From contig CP136061.1 in NCBI GenBank assembly GCA_032622095.1, positions 42,103,797 to 42,167,796 of the forward strand: a stretch of 64,000 bases of DNA. The letters run 5' to 3'. The DNA comes from Siphonodentalium dalli (lineage: Eukaryota > Mollusca > Scaphopoda > Gadilida > Siphonodentaliidae). Under the pieces are notes generated by a model. The model ran no database searches. It worked only from the letters and a program-made list of their open reading frames with translations, and was not told where the DNA came from. The first letter of the stretch is position 1. Each line of letters opens with the position of its first letter. Made by a program: the position numbers and the translations under genes. This document shows positions 45,385-56,686 of this stretch, one piece after another.

Positions 45385-48300
45385 CTGAACAAACCCCCAT
45401 CAGTTAAATGTCATGACAGTCCAATGATATACAAACCCCATCAGTTAAATGTCACGACAGTCCAATGATATACAAACCCCATCAGTTAAATGTCATGACA
45501 GTCCAATGATATACAAACCCCATCAGTTAAATGTCACGACAGTCCAATGATATAAATGTCATGACAGTCCAATGATATACAAACCCCATCAGTTAAATGT
45601 CACGACAGTCCAATGATATAAATGTCATGACAGTCCAATGATATACAAACCCCATCAGTTAAATGTCACGACAGTCCAATGATATACAAACCCCATCAGT
45701 TAAATGTCATGACAGTCCAATGATATACAAACCCCATCAGTTAAATGTCATGACAGTCCAATGATATACAAACCCCATCAGTTAAATGTCATGACAGTCC
45801 AATGATATACAAACCCCATGTTAAATGTCATGACAGTCCAATGATATACAAACCCCATGTTAAATGTCATGACAGTCCAATGATATACAAACCCCATCAG
45901 TTAAATGTCATGACAGTCCAATGATATACAAACCCCATCAGTTAAATGTCATGACAGTCCAATGATGAACAAACCCCATCAGTTAAATGTCATGACAGTC
46001 CAATGATATACAAACCCCATGTTAAATGTCACGACAGTCCAATGATATACAAACCCCATCAGTTAAATGTCACGACAGTCCAATGATATACAAACCCCAT
46101 CAGTTAAATGTCATGACAGTCCAATGATATACAAACCCCATGAGTTAAATGCCATGACAGTCCAATGATATACAAACCCCATCAGTTAAATGTCATGACA
46201 GTCCAATGATATACAAACCCCATGTTAAATGTCATGACAGTCCAATGATATACAAACCCCATCAGTTAAATGTCATGACAGTCCAATGATATACAAACCC
46301 CATCAGTTAAATGTCATGACAGTCCAATGATGAACAAACCCCATCAGTTAAATGTCATGACAGTCCAATGATATACAAACCCCATCAGTTAAATGTCATG
46401 ACAGTCCAATGATGAACAAACCCCATGTTAAATGTCATGACAGTCCAATGATGAACAAACCCCATCAGTTAAATGTCATGACAGTCCAATGATATACAAA
46501 CCCCATCAGTTAAATGTCATGACAGTCCAATGATGAACAAACCCCATGTTAAATGTCATGACAGTCCAATGATGAACAAACCCCATCAGTTAAATGTCAT
46601 GACAGTCCAATGATATACAAACCCCATGTTAAATGTCATGACAGTCCAATGATATACAAACCCCATCAGTTAAATGTCATGACAGTCCAATGATATACAA
46701 ACCCCATCAGTTAAATGTCATGACAGTCCAATGATATACAAACCCCATCAGTTAAATGTCATGACAGTCCAATGATGAACAAACCCCATGTTAAATGTCA
46801 TGACAGTCCAATGATGAACAAACCCCATCAGTTAAATGTCATGACAGTCCAATGATATACAAACCCCATCAGTTAAATGTCATGACAGTCCAATGATGAA
46901 CAAACCCCATCAGTTAAATGTCATGACAGTCCAATGATATACAAACCCCATCAGTTAAATGTCATGACAGTCCAATGATGAACAAACCCCATGTTAAATG
47001 TCATGACAGTCCAATGATGAACAAACCCCATCAGTTAAATGTCATGACAGTCCAATGATATACAAACCCCATCAGTTAAATGTCATGACATTCCAATGAT
47101 GAACAAACCCCATGTTAAATGTCATGACAGTCCAATGATGAACAAACCCCATCAGTTAAATGTCATGACAGTCCAATGATGAACAAACCCCATCAGTTAT
47201 ATGTCATGACAGTCCAATGATATACAAACCCCATCAGTTAAATGTCATGACAGTCCAATGATATACAAACCACATGTTAAATGTCATGACAGTCCAATGA
47301 TATACAAACCCCATCAGTTAAATGTCATGACAGTCCAATGATGAACAAACCCCATGTTAAATGTCATGACAGTCCAATGATATACAAACCCCATCAGTTA
47401 AATGTCATGACAGTCCAATGATATACAAACCCCATCAGTTAAATGTCATGACAGTCCAATGATATACAAACCCCATCAGTTAAATGTCACGACAGTCCAA
47501 TGATATACAAACCCCATCAGTTAAATGTCATGACAGTCCAATGATATACAAACCCCATCAGTTAAATGTCACGACAGTCCAATGATATACAAACCCCATC
47601 AGTTAAATGTCATGACAGTCCAATGATATACAAACCCCATGTTAAATGTCATGACAGTCCAATGATATAAAAACCCCATCAGTTAAATGTCACGACAGTC
47701 CAATGATATACAAACCCCATCAGTTAAATGTCAGGACAGTCCAAATTGCAATGATATACAAACCCCATCAGTTAAATGTCACGACAGTCCAATGATATAC
47801 AAACCCCATCAGTTAAATGTCACGACAGTCCAATGATATACAAACCCCATCAGTTAAATGTCACGACAGTCCAATGATATAAAAACCCCATGAGTTAAAT
47901 GTCATTACAGTCCAATGATATACAAACCCCATCAGTTAAATGTCACGACAGTCCAATGATATACAAACCCCATCAGTTAAATGTCATGACAGTCCAATGA
48001 TATACAAACCCCATGAGTTAAATGTCATGACAGTCCAATGATATACAAACCCCATCAGTTAAATGCCACAACAGTCCAATGATATACAAACCCCATCAGT
48101 TAAATGTCATGACAGTCCAATGATATACAAACCCCATCAGTTAAATGTCATGACAGTCCAATGATATACAAACCCCATCAGTTAAATGTCACGACAGTCC
48201 AATGATATACAAACCCCATCAGTTAAATGTCACGACAGTCCAATGATATACAAACCCCATCAGTTAAATGTCATGACAGTCCAATGATATACAAACCCCA

Positions 48301-50416
48301 TCAGTTAAATGTCATGACAGTCCAATGATATACAAACCCCATCAGTTAAATGTCACGACAGTCCAATGATATACAAACCCCATCAGTTAAATGTCATGAC
48401 AGTCCAATGATATACAAACCCCATCAGTTAAATGTCATGACAGTCCAATGATATACAAACCCCATCAGTTAAATGTCATGACAGTCCAATGATATACAAA
48501 CCCCATCAGTTAAATGTCATGACAGTCCAATGATATACAAACCCCATCAGTTAAATGTCATGACAGTCCAATGATATACAAACCCCATCATTTAAATGTC
48601 ACGACAGTCCAATGATATACAAACCCCATCAGTTAAATGTCACGACAGTCCAATGATATACAAACCCCATCAGTTAAATTTCATGACAGTCCAATGATAT
48701 ACAAACCCCATCAGTTAAATGTCACGACAGTCCAATGATATACAAACCCCATCAGTTAAATGTCATGACAGTCCAATGATATACAAACCCCATCAGTTAA
48801 ATGTCACGACAGTCCAATGATATACAAACCCCATCAGTTAAATGTCACGACAGTCCAATGATATACAAACCCCATCAGTTAAATGTCATGACAGTCCAAT
48901 GATATACAAACCCCATCAGTTAAATGTCATGACAGTCCAATGATATACAAACCCCATCAGTTAAATGTCATGACAGTCCAATGATATACAAACCCCATCA
49001 GTTAAATGTCACAACAGTCCAATGATATACAAACCCCATCAGTTAAATGTCACGACAGTCCAATGATATAGAAACCCCATGTTAAATGTCACGACAGTCC
49101 AATGATATACAAACCCCATCAGTTAAATGTCATGACAGTCCAATGATATAGAAACCTCATCAGTTAAATGTCATGACAGTCCAATGATATAATTTTATAA
49201 TTTTTAATGTGTTAAGCCAATGCATTCTCTTATATATGCGAGGTGACCTATACAAACCCCATCAGTTAAATGTCACGACAGTCCAATGATATAGAAACCT
49301 CATCAGTTAAATGTCATGACAGTCCAATGATATACAAACCCCATCAGTTAAATGTCATGACAGTCCAATGATATACAAACCCCATCAGTTAAATGTCACG
49401 ACAGTCCAATGATATACAAACCCCATCAGTTAAATGTCATGACAGTCCAATGATATACAAACCCCATCAGTTAAATGTCATGACAGTCCAATGATATACA
49501 AACCCCATCAGTTAAATGTCATGACAGTCCAATGATATACAAACCCCATCAGTTAAATGTCATGACAGTCCAATGATATACAAACCCCATGTTAAATGTC
49601 ATGACAGTCCAATGATATACAAACCCCATGTTAAATGTCATGACAGTCCAATGATATACAAACCCCATCAGTTAAATGTCATGACAGTCTAATGATATAC
49701 AAACCCCATCAGTTAAATGTCATGACAGTCCAATGATATACAAACCCCATCAGTTAAATGTCACGACAGTCCAATGATATACAAACCCCATCAGTTAAAT
49801 GTCACGACAGTCCAATGATATACAAACCCCATCAGTTAAATTTCATGACAGTCCAATGATATACAAACCCCATCAGTTAAATGTCACGACAGTCCAATGA
49901 TATACAAACCACATCAGTTAAATGTCATGACAGTCCAATGATATACAAACCCCATCAGTTAAATGTCACGACAGTCCAATGATATACAAACCCCATCAGT
50001 TAAATGTCACGACAGTCCAATGATATACAACCCCATCAGTTAAATGTCATGACAGTCCAATGATATACAAACCCCATCAGTTAAATGTCATGACAGTCCA
50101 ATGATATACAAACCCCATCAGTTAAATGTCATGACAGTCCAATGATATACAAACCCCATCAGTTAAATGTCACAACAGTCCAATGATATACAAACCCCAT
50201 CAGTTAAATGTCACGACAGTCCAATGATATACAAACCCCATGTTAAATGTCACGACAGTTCAATGATATACAAACCCCATCAGTTAAATGTCATGACAGT
50301 CCAATGATATACAAACCCCATGTTAAATGTCACGACAGTCCAATGATATACAAACCCCATGTTAAATGTCATGACAGTCCAATGATATACAAACCCCATC
50401 AGTTAAATGTCATGAC
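45385..50416. repeat. 41 bp satellite array, about 120 units
   Basis: Unit phrases 'tacaaaccccatcagttaaa' and 'tgtcatgacagtccaatgat'. Variants: a 39 bp form lacking CA (catgtt), ATGA versus ACGA, and tatac versus tgaac. From about 46290 to 47390 the variants alternate in a roughly three-unit pattern, an emerging higher-order repeat. The array fills most of the intron between exons 9 and 10, and a MITE hairpin is embedded in it (see 49193). Confidence 0.93.
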
Positions 50417-50510
50417 GGTCGCCTCACATATATAAGAGAATGCATTGGCCTAACAATTTTTTACAATTTTAATAATTTGTTCTTGTATTCTTTAACAATT
50501 TTATAATTTC
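49193..50510. mobile_element. P1-type MITE fragment whose hairpin loop holds 1.17 kb of satellite
   Basis: Left arm at 49193-49250 (ending gaggtgaccta) and right arm from 50417 (ggtcgcctcacatata) onward match the two sides of one MITE palindrome. The 1,166 bp between them, 49251-50416, is pure 41 bp satellite. Beyond the right arm (50450-50510) the sequence resembles the A/T-rich MITE spacer. The element ends are not recognisable. Confidence 0.75.
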
Positions 50511-50639
50511 ACCCATACAGAGCCCCAGACAAACAAGAGCAGACGACACTCTTCTATATGCTTCTATATATCTGTGGGGCTCCCTGCAGGGTAATGGATG
50601 TTTTTTATTATATGTCCTAAAAATTTTAAGAAACATTTA

Positions 50640-51600
50640 TTTAAAAACAAGAGCTACGCTGGGCGTGCAATATACGCCCTCTCTTGGGTCGGCGGAAACT
50701 GGTAAAAAAGGGGCATAACTCTGGTAAAAATTGGCGGACGGAACTCAAATTTGAACTTGACCTGTGTTTTGGTGGGAGAAAGTAATATACCAAATTATCA
50801 TTGAATCCAATAAGCTCTAGTAAAGTTATCATCCGGACAACAAATTTCAGGGATTTTCTAAGTCAAATTACGTCAAATAAGGGGCATAACTCCGGTGAAA
50901 ATTGGCGGACGGAACCCAAATTCGAACTTGAGCTGTCTTTTCTCCTAATAAACCCACATACCAAACTTGATTGAAATCGGTTCACTCTAACTAAAGTTAT
51001 CATCCGGACAACAAATTTCAGGGATTTTCTAAGTCAAATTACGTCAAAAAAGGGGCCATAACTCTCGCAAAAATTATCGGTTTAAAACGAAATTCGGACT
51101 TGAGCTGTATTTTGATATATGTAATCCACAAAAAAACGGGTTTTGCGTATAAACATTCCAAAATCGAGTCATCATCCGGAAACCAAAAAACATAAGAAAA
51201 ACTGAATTTTCTGAGTCGAAAAAGGGGCATAACTCTGCCAAAAATGGTCGGACAGAACCCAAGTTCGAACTTGACCTGTGTTTTGGTGGGAGAAAGTAAT
51301 ATACCAAATTTGGATTCATTCCGATAAACTATACTAAAGTTAACATCCGGACAACAAATTTCAAGGATTTTCCAAGTCAAAAAACGTTAAATAAGGGGCA
51401 TAACTCCGGTGAAAATTGGCGGGCGGAACCCAAATTCGAACTTGAACTTACTTTTCGGCTAATAAACCCACATACCAAATTTTACTAATTTTGGTTCACT
51501 CTAACTAAAGTTATCATCCGGACAACAGGTTAACGGACGGACGGACGGACGGACGGACAGACCAATACTATAATACGGCCTTTTTTTCAAAAGGGCGTAT
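50640..51600 (-). repeat. Molluscan-type dispersed repeat, several units
   Basis: Five to six units of about 160 bp with 'aaggggcataactc', 'aaaattggcggacgg', 'ttgaacttgacctg' and 'agttatcatccggacaaca', ending in (ACGG)n 'acggacggacggacggacag' and 'aagggcgtat'. Several short minus-strand frames cross units but differ in frame between them. Confidence 0.7.
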
Positions 51601-51604
51601 AAAA

Positions 51605-51695
51605 ATGATAAAAAATTGTTAGGCCAATGCATTCTCTTATATATGCGAGGCGACCTATGGTCGACTCACATATATAAGAGAATGGATTGGCACAG
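51605..51695. mobile_element. Solo MITE hairpin
   Basis: One complete CATTCTCTTATATATGCGAG palindrome with the gcgacctatggtcg loop, without P1, P2 or P3 ends. It is directly adjacent to the dispersed repeat. Confidence 0.8.
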
Positions 51696-51869
51696 AATAA
51701 AAAAAACCCGACTTACGACTGAGAAACAAACTATTTAGTCTATCTGGCCTTAGTTGTTAGTTAGCACTACATACACAGGGCAGCGTTACTGGCTGTTAGC
51801 TTATGGCAAGAATGCAATTGAATATAATCCTGACTCGTTGACAATCGATCCGATTCAACCAACTCACCT

Positions 51870-52331
51870 CACCCATAGAACGGTGTCCATGGATAGATAC
51901 AATCATTTCACCACTTAACTGTTTCAATGGATACGATATACTCACTTGTAGAACTGTTTCCATGGATACGATGAACTCACCCATAGAACTGTTTACATGG
52001 ATACGATGAACTCACCCATAGAACTGTTTCCATGGATACGATGAACTTGCCCATATAACTTTTTCCATGGATACGATGAACTCACCCATAGAACTATTTC
52101 CATGAATATGATTAACTCGCTCATAGAACTGTTTCCATGGATATGATGAACTCGCCCATAGAACTGTTTCCATGGATACGATGGACTCACCCCATAGAAC
52201 TGTTTCCATGGATACGATGAACTCATCCATAGAACTGTTTCCATGGATAGGATGAACTCACCCGTAGAACTGTTACCATGGATACGATGAACTCACCCAT
52301 AGAACTGTTTCCATGGATACGATGAACTCAC
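51870..52331 (-). repeat. Exon 9 donor-side 35 bp minisatellite
   Basis: About 13 units of 35 bp read, on the minus strand, as exon 9 end (AAACAGTTCTATGG), donor (GTGAGTTC) and a 13 bp spacer. Most units keep GTGAG intact; a few carry substitutions (GTGAGTC, GCGAGTT, GCAAGTT). Because 35 is not a multiple of three, read-through shifts frame at every unit. Short open frames across the array on this strand are by-products. Confidence 0.88.
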
Positions 52332-52405
52332 CCATAGAACTGTTTCTTCTTCTTGATGAGCTTCAGTAGGTTCAGCATACTGTTTAGCAGATCCTCCTCC
52401 ATTTC
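52332..52405 (-). CDS. UTP20: UTP20 exon 9 of window
   Basis: 74 bp, 24 codons plus GG. The acceptor is AACTCTAG before GAAATGG and the donor is CTATGG followed by GTGAGT. It encodes EMEEDLLNSMLNLLKLIKKK and KQFY. The GG joins A of exon 10 to give glycine. The last ~23 bp plus the donor are amplified in the following intron into a 35 bp minisatellite (51870-52331). The outermost copy is used because it alone has the full exon upstream of it. Confidence 0.88.
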
Positions 52406-52569
52406 CTAGAGTTCAAAGTTCAATAAGTAATTTATTATATAACAACGAGTTTGAGATTAGTAGCATGCACGTATATCAATGTGACCGATTGTTTCAAAGA
52501 ATACCTGTAAATTGCACGATTTACAGAAATGTATGTGCTACCCTTAGAAAAGTGGATCTATTCAAGTAA

Positions 52570-52672
52570 AGTAAGCTACAGTAAAGGCATGTTATAACTA
52601 TACAGTAAAGGCATGTTATAACTATACAGTAAAGGCATGTTATAACTATACAGTAAAGGCATGTTATAAATG
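52570..52672. repeat. 24 bp tandem repeat
   Basis: 'gtaaaggcatgttataacta' plus 'taca' repeated four times. Confidence 0.9.
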
Positions 52673-52796
52673 TTTGTCCTTCCCAGTTTGTGACATCAGT
52701 CGAGATAGATGAAACCGGGCACATATCATAAGTAAGGCAAGCCTTGAAATAGGGTGTCTGTCCTGAACCCTGAAACGAGAGTTTGACCCTTCCATG

Positions 52797-53019
52797 ACTC
52801 AAGTTTTCTGAAATTTTGCAAAAACTCTGCCAATGCATTCTCTTATATATAGGAGTCGCCCATAGGGCACCTCGCATATACAAGAGAATACACTGGCCTA
52901 ACAATATTTGACTTGACCATGTAAGCCAGTGCATTGTCTTTACATGAGAAGATCTCTAATGGGAGACTTGCACATATAACATAATGCACCGTCATATGAT
53001 CTTTAATGCTGCACCCGGG
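52797..53019. mobile_element. TTAA MITE, family P2, reverse orientation
   Basis: The right TTAA at 53020-53023 is intact; the left is mutated to TTGA (52793-52796). Ends CCCTTCCATGACTCAAG and 'aatgctgcacccgg'. Two palindromes with several mismatches. Confidence 0.8.
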
Positions 53020-53058
53020 TTAAAAACTAATAAATTTGACAGATAATTTGTAACAAAC

Positions 53059-53152
53059 CTCATTTTTGCCGCCAGCAGCAGAAACCAGGAACGGAAGTAG
53101 TAATCTGATGATATCTGAACACTGTTTGTAGCTCTTCACATACCCACTAATT
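53059..53152 (-). CDS. UTP20: UTP20 exon 8 of window
   Basis: 94 bp, one base plus 31 codons. The acceptor is TTAACAG before AATTAGT and the donor is AATGAG followed by GTTTGT. It encodes ISGYVKSYKQCSDIIRLLLP and FLVSAAGGKNE. The ILS.ISGYVK...C..I..LLLPFL pattern continues the HEAT array. It ends in phase 0 and joins exon 9. A TTAA MITE ends only 36 bp from its donor (52797-53019). Confidence 0.9.
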
Positions 53153-53204
53153 CTGTTAATAAATGAAAACGATTTACAGGGTCAACAGAAGACAGAATGG
53201 CAGT

Positions 53205-53240
53205 GGTAACCTACACATAGCCAGTGATTATATTGGTAAA
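53205..53240 (-). repeat. Possible decayed copy of exon 8 acceptor region
   Basis: The plus-strand stretch around cacatag...gtgatta...ggtaaa resembles the exon 8 start and acceptor (cacatac...ctaattc...aataaa). Similarity covers only about 30 bp and is weak, so this may be chance. Confidence 0.3.
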
Positions 53241-53821
53241 GTATGATATGTTAGCATAAATTGGGTAATAAACAAACAAAAAGTTAGGAGTGAGACTTGC
53301 AATAATGAAATAGATCATGTGTGTATCAACTTTGCTGCAAATATTTCCTGTTATTAAACAAACGTTTAATATCACAATTTATTGAATGGGTTTATTGAAT
53401 GGAATAAGGGTAGGATCATGTAATAAATAAATATTTAAAATGGGAGATAGATCAGCAGTAACTGAAGTCCCCACTTTCAAACATGCTGCAGGATTATAAG
53501 ATTCTGTTACCAATCAAATCTACAATGAAAGTGTCAATGACACTGTACCAGGGTTTCTGCTAGGGGTCGGGGGAATGTGGCCGTATTTGGGAAGCACATA
53601 CCAGGTGCCCTGTCGGGAGAAAATTTGGATGTTTATCACTGAACAGTAGCCATTTCCTTGCACTTGAGACAACAAGCAGGAACATTGAAGCTTCGTATAG
53701 AAATCAAATTAAAACAGATAGTCTTTCTTAGAACCCAAGTTAATGAACTAAAAGCATGTAAGCACAACAGTATACAATGGATACGACCAAGGTCTGTGGC
53801 TATTTTGCGACTCGTATTAAG

Positions 53822-54686
53822 CAGGGTTCGTGCTGCCACTTGCCAAATTTGCCATTGGCAAAAATAATTCACATTTGGCAAAAAAATATTTTCATTTGGC
53901 AAAACTTTTGGCAAGTGACTTTTTAATTCCTCAAAAATATTGGTCAATCATTACCATTTATTTCAGGAAACTCTCACAACATAATTATATTAGTGGTGTT
54001 TTATAAGGTTTGGGGAAAGTTAACACCTATTAACCCTTTACCCAACAAACCGGCCAAATAAAGCTTCAACAGCCTAAAATATCTTCGGTCTGTCTCAATA
54101 GAACCATACAAATATGGATATCATTGGAACCGGCTCCTTGACCACATTGTGATAGTTACAGTTATGCCCTGTGCTATGGTCGACTCGCATATATAAGATA
54201 ATGCATTGGCCTAAAAAAAATCTTTTTTTAACTTTTTACCATTTTTTCTTACATTCTTTAACAATTTTAGAATTTTTAATGTGTTAAGCCAATGCATTCT
54301 CTTATATATGCGAGGCGACCTATGGTCGACTCGCATATATAAGAGAATGCTTTGGCACAGGGCCGTTCTGTTGGGTAAAGGGTTAAGATGCAGTTAATCT
54401 CATAGCATTAGTACTGATGGTTTGATTACTAATCCTCCTGTGATGCGCTCTTCTGATTAACCTATTGTTGTATGATAAATCACAATAGAGATGCGAGTAT
54501 AATTAATTATTAACTAACTGCTTTTCTATCGATATCAAAAGTCGTTCAACCCGCGAGTGTCGAAACATAATAATTAATATTGCAGAAAATGATACTATCA
54601 TGGATAGCATTTGGCAAATGCTAATATAATTTGGCAAAACAAAATTTCATTTGGCAAAAGTAAATTTCGGTCCAGCGCGGACCCTG
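53822..54686. mobile_element. Middle hAT element, 865 bp
   Basis: Ends CAGGGTTCGTGCTG and 'cagcgcggaccctg' with a perfect 8 bp target duplication GTATTAAG (53814-53821, 54687-54694). 'TTTGGCAAA' motifs cluster at both ends, probable transposase-binding sites. It carries the inner P1 MITE. Confidence 0.9.
54034..54382. mobile_element. Inner P1 TTAA MITE
   Basis: TTAA 54030-54033 and 54383-54386; 14 bp ends as in 6602-6994, in reverse orientation. One hairpin arm is deleted, as in the copy at 17135. Confidence 0.92.
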
Positions 54687-54799
54687 GTATTAAGTAACAA
54701 GGTTGGGGAGGGGAATGAGACCACTGGACGGCCTGCCTGCCGTAGTAACGGAAACCCTGGCTGTAGCTCAACTTTGGAAGGAGTTAATTTTCAACTGAG

Positions 54800-55290
54800 T
54801 AATGAATAGAATGATAAAGAAGAAGGAACGTAAACTAGATGTCACCCCGAATATCCATATGAAGTTTGGTGATGATTGGTAGAGGGATGTGGTCTGTAGG
54901 GTGCGCCAAAGGATTTAGTCATATAAAGAGTAAATTCCAAGATGGCAGCTAGCGGCCATGTTTTTCAAAAAATTTTGGTCAAAATAGGTGGCTCACATCT
55001 AGAGGTCACCCCGAAGATCCATATGAAGTTTGGTGATGATCAGATGAGGGATGTGGTCTGTAGGGTGTGCCAAAGGATTTAGTTATACAAAGAGTAATAT
55101 CCAAGATGGCAATGTTTTTCAAAAAATTTTGGTCAAAATAGGAAGCAATGTTTTTCATTGAAAATCGTTTAAATAATCGGAGGGAAATTGCCGAAGGAAA
55201 TTGGTGACGCACGCATGGACGGATGGATGCAAAATGGACGACTGACACCAACCCATGGCAATAGCTCAAACTTTATGTTGCAAAGTTGAG
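54800..55290 (-). repeat. Molluscan-type dispersed repeat
   Basis: 'gatgtcaccccgaa', 'atatgaagtttggtgatgat', 'gtggtctgtagggtg' occur twice; it ends in 'catggcaatagctcaa' and 'gttgagctaaaaag'. Familiar from mollusc introns. The minus-strand frame 55006-55269 is incidental. Confidence 0.65.
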
Positions 55291-55361
55291 CTAAAAAGAT
55301 GTAACATCATCCTGCTTACATTGAATGAAAGGATGTTAATGTGATTATATAATGTACTAAC

Positions 55362-55506
55362 AGAGAGAGAATCTTGATCTGCTTTCTGCCCGTCACCTTC
55401 TTTTTATGACTTTCCATGTTCTTGACATATTTGTGTATATACTGCAGTATCTGTGGTATATATGGAGCCAGAAGCATGCCACCAAGAGGCATAACTATTA
55501 AAGAGT
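55362..55506 (-). CDS. UTP20: UTP20 exon 7 of window
   Basis: 145 bp, two bases, 47 codons and two bases. The acceptor is ATTACAG before ACTCTTT and the donor is TCTCTCT followed by GTTAGT. It encodes SLIVMPLGGMLLAPYIPQIL, then YIHKYVKNMESHKKKVTGRK and QIKILS. An internal AAGAAG-GTGACG could act as an earlier donor, but only the later site restores phase (CT plus A makes CTA) with exon 8. Its 5' half and acceptor are copied three times in the preceding intron (55536-55760). Confidence 0.9.
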
Positions 55507-55535
55507 CTGTAATATAAATTAATCATGAGTAATAA

Positions 55536-55760
55536 TGTGTATATACTGCAGAATATGGGTGTGTACGGAGCCATAACTATCACAGAGTCTGTAAAATAAA
55601 TTAATCATGAGTAATAGTGTGTATATACTGCAGAATATGGGTGTGTATGGAGCCATAACTATCACCAAATCTGTAAAAATATACTAAAAACTCATCGAGT
55701 AGTTCCCTCAGGAAATATTATACAGAGCCATAACTATCACCAAATTTGTAAAAATATACT
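55536..55760 (-). repeat. Three copies of exon 7 start plus acceptor
   Basis: Units at 55536-55617, 55618-55682 and a truncated one at 55725-55760 copy the exon 7 5' half. All lack the same 21 bp of exon (7 codons). The first two keep ACAG at the acceptor position (ACAG before ACTCTG, then ACAG before ATTTGG), so they are potentially usable decoy acceptors. The third sits inside the first unit of the adjoining 66 bp satellite. Confidence 0.85.
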
Positions 55761-56610
55761 AAAACTCATCGACGAGTAGTTCCCTCAGGAAATATTCAAA
55801 TAATAAGTTTAACCCTTTCTATTCTAAATACTCATCGACGAGTAGTTACCTCAGGAAATATTCAAATAATAAGTTTAACCCTTTCTATACTAAAAACTCA
55901 TCAACGAGTAGTTCCCTCAGGAAATATTCAAATAATAAGTTTAACCCTATCTATTCTAAATACGCATCAACGAGTAGTTACCTCTGGAAATATTCAGATA
56001 ATAAGTTTAACCCTTTCTATTCTAATTACTCATCGACAAGTAGTTACCTCAGGAAATATTCAAATAATAAGTTTAACCCTTTCTATTCTAAATACTCATC
56101 AACGAGTAGTTCCGTTAGGAAATATTCAAATAATAAGTTTAACCCTTTCTATTCTAAATACTCATCAACGAGTAGTTACTTCAGGAAATATTCAAATAAT
56201 AAGTTTAACCCTTTCTATTCTAATTACTCATCGACGAGTAGTTACGTCAGGAAATATTCAAATAATAAGTTTACCCCTTTCTATTCTAATTACTCATCAA
56301 CAGGTAGTTACCTCAGGAAATATACAAATAATAAGTTTAACCCTTTCTATTCTAAATACTCATCAACGAGTAGTTACTTCAGGAAATATTCAAATAATAA
56401 GTTTAACCCTTTCTATAATAATTACTCATCGACGAGTAGTTACCTCAGGAAATATTCAAATAATAAGTTTAACCCTTTCTATTCTAAATACTCATCGACG
56501 AGTAGTTACCTCAGAAAATATTCAAATAATAAGTTTACCCCCTTTCTATTCTAAATACGCATCGACGAGTAGTCACCTCAAGAAATATTCAAATAATAAG
56601 TTTAAGCGTC
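55690..56610. repeat. 66 bp satellite, about 13 units
   Basis: Core 'taagtttaaccctttctatt', 'ctaaatactcatcgacgag' and 'tagttacctcaggaaatatt'. Homologous over the unit with the 68 bp array at 40900-42570. It starts within the run of exon 7 edge copies. Confidence 0.92.
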
Positions 56611-56686
56611 CATAGGTTGTTTGTTGAACTTATTATCTGAACATTACCAACCTATGAATATAGTCGAACATTTGATAGATACAAAC

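Larger units (their letters stand above)
53549..54759. mobile_element. Outer hAT-like element of a three-level nest
   Basis: Ends CAGGGTTTCTGCTAGG and 'acggaaaccctg' are 10/11 complementary at the tips. Flanks cactgtac/gctgtagc give only a partial 8 bp duplication. It contains the hAT element 53822-54686. The same end type delimits 61659-63186. Confidence 0.6.

Noticed and set aside
45384-45395. Donor-like CAG-GTAAAT at the edge of the 41 bp satellite
   Set aside because: Exons 9 and 10 already join in phase and no coding block precedes it; treated as chance.
45385-50416. CRISPR-like array
   Set aside because: Units are contiguous with no unique spacers, and the context is a eukaryotic intron; this is a satellite.
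51993-52244. Minus-strand frames with repeated YPWKQFYG
   Set aside because: By-product of the exon 9 donor array.
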